From: Veillonellaceae bacterium SB90
GTDB taxonomy: Bacteria > Bacillota > Negativicutes > Selenomonadales > Selenomonadaceae
Reading direction: 5' to 3'
Assembly: GCA_902364065.1 (NCBI GenBank)
Contig: CABJCJ010000004.1
Span: forward strand, 1-64,000
DNA: 64,000 nucleotides
This document shows positions 60,106 to 64,000 of this stretch, piece by piece (position 1 is the stretch's first letter; each line of letters begins with the position of its first letter). The notes beneath the pieces were generated by a model. The model did not search any database. It was not told where the DNA came from and saw nothing but the letters and a program-made list of their open reading frames with translations. The position numbers and the translations under genes were made by a program.

Positions 60106-61458
60106 TTACGCCTCGGCTTCGAGCTTGGCGTTTTCAGACTGGACTTTTTCTGCAGCGAAGACATCCTTGCGCTGGCCGTTGAGCTTGTACTGGATGGTCA
60201 GCACGAGCAGGCCGGAGACGAGCATTGCCGCACCCATGATGTAGTAGCCGGCAGCGAAGGAACCCGTGTTGACTTTGACCCAGGCCATCATGTTCGGTCC
60301 GACCCAGCCGCCGAGATTGCCGCAGGAATTGATGAGAGCGACGGAACCAGCAGCCGCAGGACCCGTGAGGAACGTCGTCGGGATTGTCCACCAGACGCCC
60401 ATGGCGGCGTGGATGCCGATAGCGGAGAGGCAGACGAGTGCGAGTGCGACAGGCAGGCTCTGAGCGAACGGGGAGAGGCCGAGGCCAACAGCACCGACGA
60501 AGAGCGTGCCGGCTACATGCCAGACCTTATCGCCCGTCTTCGTAGCTGTCTTACTGATGATGAGCTGCACGATGAGAGCCGCCGTCATCGGGATGGCGAT
60601 TGCACCGCCGAGCAGGGAAGTGGAGAGGCCGGAAAGTTCCTTGAGAACAGTCGGCATCCAGAAGTAGAAGCCCCAGAAACCAACGACCCAGAGGAAATAG
60701 ATGAGGCAGAGCTTGAGGACTTTCGGATCATGGAAGGCCTGGAGAACCGTGTATTTCTTGCGGGCCTGCATGGCAGCCTGTTCTTTCTTGAAGTTGTCCG
60801 TCAGATATTCCTTTTCAGCATCCGTGAGCCAGCCAACTTGGTCCGGACGATCCTTGACGCAGAAGAAGAAGAAAACAGCGAAGGCGAGAGCCGGGATGGC
60901 TTCGAGGATGAAGAGTTCCTGCCAGCCGTGCATGCCGAAGAAGGAGCTTTCAAGCAGTACGCCGGCAAGCGGTGCACCGATGATGTTCGAGAGCAGCAGC
61001 GACGTCAGCATGAGGCTCGTGGCGCGCGCTCTTTCACCTGCCGTGAACCAGCGCGGGAAGAGCACCGAGTAGATGACGGGGTAGAGGCTGGCTTCCGAGG
61101 CGCCCAGCAGGAACCGGCAGAGAAAGAATTGGAACTCCGTCGTCACGAAGGCCATGAAGATGCAGACAAGGCCCCAGGTGAACATGATGCGCGAGATCCA
61201 TTTCGTTGCGGAGAAATGGGAGGCTACGAGTGAGCCCGGGATCTCGAAAATCAGATAGCCGACAAAGAAGATGCCGGCGCCCATGCCGAAGACTTCCGGC
61301 GTTATCCACGGCAGATCGGCTGTCATCGTGAGCTTGGCATACGCGAGATTGACGCGATCAATGCAGGCGATGATTGAGACGAGGAAGACCGGCAGGATGA
61401 TGCGCCAGTCACGTGCCCGTTTCAGTCGTGCGAAATCAACGTTTGCTGCGTGTTCCAT
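60106..61458 (-). CDS. MFS permease (ACS-like) under T-box control
   Basis: 450 residues; GGAGGTATCATT precedes the ATG at 61458, and the longer frame runs into the T-box terminator. Twelve membrane segments with a central cytoplasmic loop (about 205-235). The sequence ACIDRVNLAYAKLTM and the FLLGASEASLYPVIY stretch are typical of the anion:cation symporter branch, which normally carries organic anions. The T-box leader with an ATC specifier points instead to isoleucine or a precursor such as a branched 2-oxo acid as substrate; a 2-oxo acid would suit this family's chemistry. Confidence 0.9.
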   Translation of the reverse strand: MEHAANVDFARLKRARDWRIILPVFLVSIIACIDRVNLAYAKLTMTADLPWITPEVFGMGAGIFFVGYLIFEIPGSLVASHFSATKWISRIMFTWGLVCIFMAFVTTEFQFFLCRFLLGASEASLYPVIYSVLFPRWFTAGERARATSLMLTSLLLSNIIGAPLAGVLLESSFFGMHGWQELFILEAIPALAFAVFFFFCVKDRPDQVGWLTDAEKEYLTDNFKKEQAAMQARKKYTVLQAFHDPKVLKLCLIYFLWVVGFWGFYFWMPTVLKELSGLSTSLLGGAIAIPMTAALIVQLIISKTATKTGDKVWHVAGTLFVGAVGLGLSPFAQSLPVALALVCLSAIGIHAAMGVWWTIPTTFLTGPAAAGSVALINSCGNLGGWVGPNMMAWVKVNTGSFAAGYYIMGAAMLVSGLLVLTIQYKLNGQRKDVFAAEKVQSENAKLEAEA

Positions 61459-61504
61459 AATGATACCTCCAGGGAAAATAGAAAGAATAAAAGCTTTTGC
61501 TGAA

Positions 61505-61812
61505 AATAAAAAATCCGTCCCTTTGAAAGGGACGGATTTGATTTCCGCGTTACCACCCAAGTTTCGTGCAAAAGCACGACGCTCTGACGTACTCAGGTAT
61601 TCGATTCACGACGTACCATCATACGCGGCTCCTGTAACGGGGAGCAGTCGTGGCCGCTTACTTTTGGTTCAGCGCCATACCTCGAGGATGATTTTCGGCT
61701 TCCTGCTCATCTCCGGCTTTCACCATACCCGGCTCGCTATGCATCAGCGTGGGAAACTTACTCTTTCCTGTCATCGGCTGTTTTTGATGTAAGGACTGTT
61801 GTTCTTGATTAC
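61505..61812 (-). promoter_or_regulatory. T-box riboswitch, isoleucine (ATC) specifier
   Basis: On the minus strand the leader has the base of stem I (CAGC...AGGA pairing with TCCT...GCTG), an AGAGTA loop-E strand, and specifier ATC at 61692-61690 followed by the conserved purine A and then the closing helix. The T-box core ACTTGGGTGGTAACGCGG (61562-61545) follows; the base after TGG is T, which can pair with discriminator A of tRNA-Ile. It ends in the terminator AAATCCGTCCC/GGGACGGATTT with a T-run (61539-61505). Uncharged tRNA-Ile would switch the MFS gene on. Confidence 0.93.
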
Positions 61813-61819
61813 GTGTCTT

Positions 61820-61848
61820 ATCATAACGCTGCTATGTAAACTTGTCAA
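61820..61848 (-). promoter_or_regulatory. Promoter of the T-box/MFS transcript
   Basis: On the minus strand TTGACA (61848-61843) and TATGAT (61825-61820) are 17 bases apart. Confidence 0.85.
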
Positions 61849-62040
61849 CATCTTTTTTGTTTTTCTCGAATATTTGTCTATGATGTGAATCTGACTGTAT
61901 GCAAATGGGATCGCTGGCATGGTAATGTATTCGATTTTGATCGTTCGTATTCGAAAGAGAAAATCTGATTTCTGCGCGATGGGAGAAGATTTTGGTATCG
62001 TTTTATAGTATAATAGAAACTATCAGAAAGGACGATTACC
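61849..62040. other. Divergent intergenic region before the sigma-54 activator gene
   Basis: AT-rich, no gene. A TATAAT at 62009-62014 is the likely -10 for the activator gene; no good -35 is seen. Confidence 0.5.
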
Positions 62041-63717
62041 ATGATATACGAAAAGGAAGCCGTCATCCATGATGAGGGCGGCATCCATGCCCGCGTGGCG
62101 GCCATGATCGTGCAGCGGGCGCAGGAACTGTCGAAGCGCTACGACTGCCATCTGTTCCTGCGCAGCGAGCGCAGTGAGCGCTGTGAGATGCACAGCCTCA
62201 TGAAGCTCATCGCGCTCAAGGTCAACCGCGGCGACTCGGTCTTTGTCTCGGCCGAAGGTGACAACGGCCGGCAGGCTGTGCTTGAGATGGTGCGTTTCCT
62301 CGAAGGTGATTTCGAGATGCATGAGGCGGCGGAAATCCACGGCGTGGACAAGCTGCTGCATGAGAACGCACTGATCCAGGAACGCCTGCAGCTGATCCTG
62401 GAGGCCGTGCAGGACGGCATCTGCGTCGTGGACCGCACGGGAGAGATCACATACGTCAATCCCTCCTACCTGCGCATCGTGCACAAGACGCCGGAAATGG
62501 TCATCGGGCAGAACGTCTTTGAGACGGCTCCGAACGGCAACCGCTCGGGCGTACTGCGCTCGGGCGTGGCGCGCATCGGCAGCATCAGCCACAAGAAAGA
62601 TGGCACGACCGTTGTCGCGAACGTCAACCCGCTGTTTGTCGACGGGGAGATTGCCGGCGTCGTCTCGGTCATCAAGGATATCACGGAAATCCAGACTCTG
62701 ATGGAACGCCTGAGCCAGGTATCGGCCAAGGCGGAATACCTCGAGCAGGAACTCCTGCGCACGAAGAAGACGGCGCAGGCTTTCTCCAATTACATCGGCA
62801 AGAGCGGCAAGGTCATCGATGTGCTGGCCCTGGCGTCCAAGGCCGCGGATTCCGGTGCCAATGTGCTCGTGCGCGGCGAGAGCGGCACGGGCAAAGAGGT
62901 CATCGCCGAGGGCATCCACTATGCGAGCTCGCGCCGCCGCGGCCCGTTCATCCGTGTCAACTGCGGGGCCATCCCGGGAGCCTTGCTCGAATCCGAGCTC
63001 TTCGGTCATGAAAAGGGCGCCTTCACGGGAGCCGTGCGCCGCAAGCTCGGCAAGTTTGAGCTCGCGAATCACGGGACAATTTTCCTCGACGAGATCGGCG
63101 ATCTCGACAAGAACATGCAGGTCAAGCTGCTGCGCGTCATCCAGCAGAAGGAATTTGACCGCGTGGGCGGCGAGGAAACCATCCATGTCGATGTGCGCAT
63201 CATTGCGGCCACGAACCGCAACCTCGAGGAAATGGTAAAGGCCGGGGAGTTCCGCGACGACCTCTACTACCGGCTCAACGTCATTCCCATCCTGCTACCG
63301 CCGCTGCGTGACCGCGTGGAGGATATCCCGCTGCTCGTCGAGCACTTCATCGAGAAGATCAGCTCGGAGGCGCAGAAGCGCGTGCGCGGCATCACGCCGG
63401 AGGCCATGCGCATGCTCATGCATTACCGCTGGCCCGGCAATGTGCGCGAGCTCGAGAACGTCATCGAGCGCGTGATTACACTCATGGATACCGAAGAGAT
63501 CAACGAAGCCGTGCTGCCTTCCTACATCAAGGGTGAGATCGCCGGGCGCGAAGTCCAGAACATCGCTGACGACACGATCCTGCCCTGGGAGGAATACGAG
63601 AAGCAGATCATCGCCAATGCTCTGCGCCAGTGCAACAGCTTCAATGCGGCGGGAAAACTCCTGCGCATCAGCCACAAGACCGTGGCCGCCAAGGCGCGGA
63701 AATACGGCTTGGTATAA
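62041..63717 (+). CDS. Sigma-54-dependent activator with N-terminal HPr domain
   Basis: 558 residues; AAAGGACG precedes the ATG. Residues 1-90 form an HPr-like domain with His16 in GGIHARVAAM at the position phosphorylated by enzyme I and Ser52 in MHSLMKL at the place of the HPr kinase site. A PAS domain follows (about 110-225: LEAVQDGICVVDRTGEITYVN). The AAA+ domain has Walker A GESGTGKE (about 278-285) and the sigma-54 contact loop GAFTGA (about 326-331), then Walker B LDEIGD. The C-terminal Fis-type HTH is at about 518-556. The fusion suggests that PTS phosphorylation controls it. The DNA just downstream has repeated sites and a sigma-54 promoter. Confidence 0.93.
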   Translation: MIYEKEAVIHDEGGIHARVAAMIVQRAQELSKRYDCHLFLRSERSERCEMHSLMKLIALKVNRGDSVFVSAEGDNGRQAVLEMVRFLEGDFEMHEAAEIHGVDKLLHENALIQERLQLILEAVQDGICVVDRTGEITYVNPSYLRIVHKTPEMVIGQNVFETAPNGNRSGVLRSGVARIGSISHKKDGTTVVANVNPLFVDGEIAGVVSVIKDITEIQTLMERLSQVSAKAEYLEQELLRTKKTAQAFSNYIGKSGKVIDVLALASKAADSGANVLVRGESGTGKEVIAEGIHYASSRRRGPFIRVNCGAIPGALLESELFGHEKGAFTGAVRRKLGKFELANHGTIFLDEIGDLDKNMQVKLLRVIQQKEFDRVGGEETIHVDVRIIAATNRNLEEMVKAGEFRDDLYYRLNVIPILLPPLRDRVEDIPLLVEHFIEKISSEAQKRVRGITPEAMRMLMHYRWPGNVRELENVIERVITLMDTEEINEAVLPSYIKGEIAGREVQNIADDTILPWEEYEKQIIANALRQCNSFNAAGKLLRISHKTVAAKARKYGLV

Positions 63718-63718
63718 A

Positions 63719-63819
63719 TTACCAACCGTAGGAAAAGATTACCAACAAAAATCTTGATTTTGGTAAATTTTACCATAACCGCAAGCGAAACGTTTGGGAT
63801 AAAATTGGAACAATACCAA
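63719..63819 (+). promoter_or_regulatory. Cluster of TTACCAA upstream activator sites
   Basis: TTACCAA occurs at 63719-63725 and 63739-63745, inverted as TTGGTAA at 63760-63766, as TTACCAT at 63770-63776 and as ATACCAA at 63813-63819 facing a TTGGAA at 63805. Copies 2 and 3 form an inverted pair. They lie 90-190 bases before the -24 element, the normal distance for enhancer sites. Confidence 0.75.
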
Positions 63820-63907
63820 AGACGAAAAAAGATTTTTCCCCTTGAGCCCTTCTGCCACAAGGGTTTAGGGCAAAAATAAAATAATCTGTCCAGCAGTATA
63901 AAGAAGT

Positions 63908-63922
63908 TGGCACGCGTCTTGC
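63908..63922 (+). promoter_or_regulatory. Sigma-54 (-24/-12) promoter
   Basis: TGGCAC-GCGTC-TTGC has the invariant GG and GC exactly 10 bases apart, a full match to the sigma-54 consensus. It points to an operon beyond the right edge. Confidence 0.9.
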
Positions 63923-64000
63923 AATAATTATAAGTGCTGATTATAGACCTGTTGGAACAGGTTGGGAAACATTCAGGTTTTAGGTGTTACATTTTTAAGA

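Larger units (their letters stand above)
63718..64000 (+). other. Regulatory region after the activator gene
   Basis: No gene begins before the window ends. The stretch holds repeated TTACCAA motifs and a -24/-12 promoter, listed separately, then the start of an untranslated leader with a CCTGTT/AACAGG hairpin (63950-63963). Confidence 0.7.

Noticed and set aside
1..64000. CRISPR array
   Set aside because: No evenly spaced direct repeats were seen anywhere in the window.

Overview
The window comes from a high-GC, diderm member of the Firmicutes, most likely a Negativicute of the Selenomonas/Mitsuokella/Megamonas type. The diderm evidence is three porin genes coding for a signal peptide, one SLH motif and a beta-barrel ending in Phe. 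The Firmicutes evidence is the yybS-gdpP-rplI-lonC-dnaB gene order, a T-box leader, a perfect CcpA-type cre sequence, and a CymR-like Rrf2 regulator divergent from cysK. The genus is inferred and not proven.

Layout. 1-975: the end of a phosphohexomutase gene, a small conserved protein and tRNA-Ala(CGC). 976-9559: a membrane-bound group 1 [NiFe] uptake hydrogenase (small, large and cytochrome b subunits) with its maturation genes hypA, hypB, endopeptidase, hypC, hypD and hypE; hypF is absent. A small HMA-like protein in this cluster carries the CxxCGCG motif that HypB lacks. 9560-12992: a secreted protein, a cation efflux pump, an exported protein with 20-residue repeats, and a gene-free stretch with large imperfect palindromes. 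12993-19794: yybS, gdpP, rplI, lonC, dnaB. 19795-23409: sucrose PTS and sucrose-6-phosphate hydrolase behind a cre site. 23427-25601: a small protein, an Rrf2 regulator and cysK. 25709-30005: trkA with two trkH paralogues. 30190-36901: an AEC permease, an RpiR regulator, an alpha-glucoside PTS EIICBA, a GH13 alpha-glucosidase and a HAD phosphatase. 37102-53607: a surface and periplasm region with three SLH porins (one split by an IS607-family element), a Tat-exported amylopullulanase, a secreted S1/P1-like protein and three secreted 5'-nucleotidases. 53702-56244: metQIN on the minus strand. 56502-60000: a DUF3793 protein and flavodoxin behind a palindromic promoter, then an amino-acid binding lipoprotein, homocysteine methyltransferase and a YhcH-family protein. 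60106-61848: an MFS permease controlled by a T-box whose specifier reads ATC (Ile). 62041-64000: a sigma-54 activator with an N-terminal HPr domain, followed by repeated TTACCAA sites and a consensus -24/-12 promoter pointing out of the window.

Together the genes describe a saccharolytic anaerobe. It imports sucrose and alpha-glucosides by PTS, degrades alpha-glucans outside the cytoplasm, oxidises or cycles H2, scavenges nucleotides through SLH porins and periplasmic nucleotidases, and controls sulfur and branched-chain amino acid uptake with RNA and protein switches. The strongest leads are the split nickel-chaperone arrangement, the Ile T-box permease, the HPr-fused sigma-54 activator with its adjacent target promoter, and the IS607 insertion whose ends can be set to the base.
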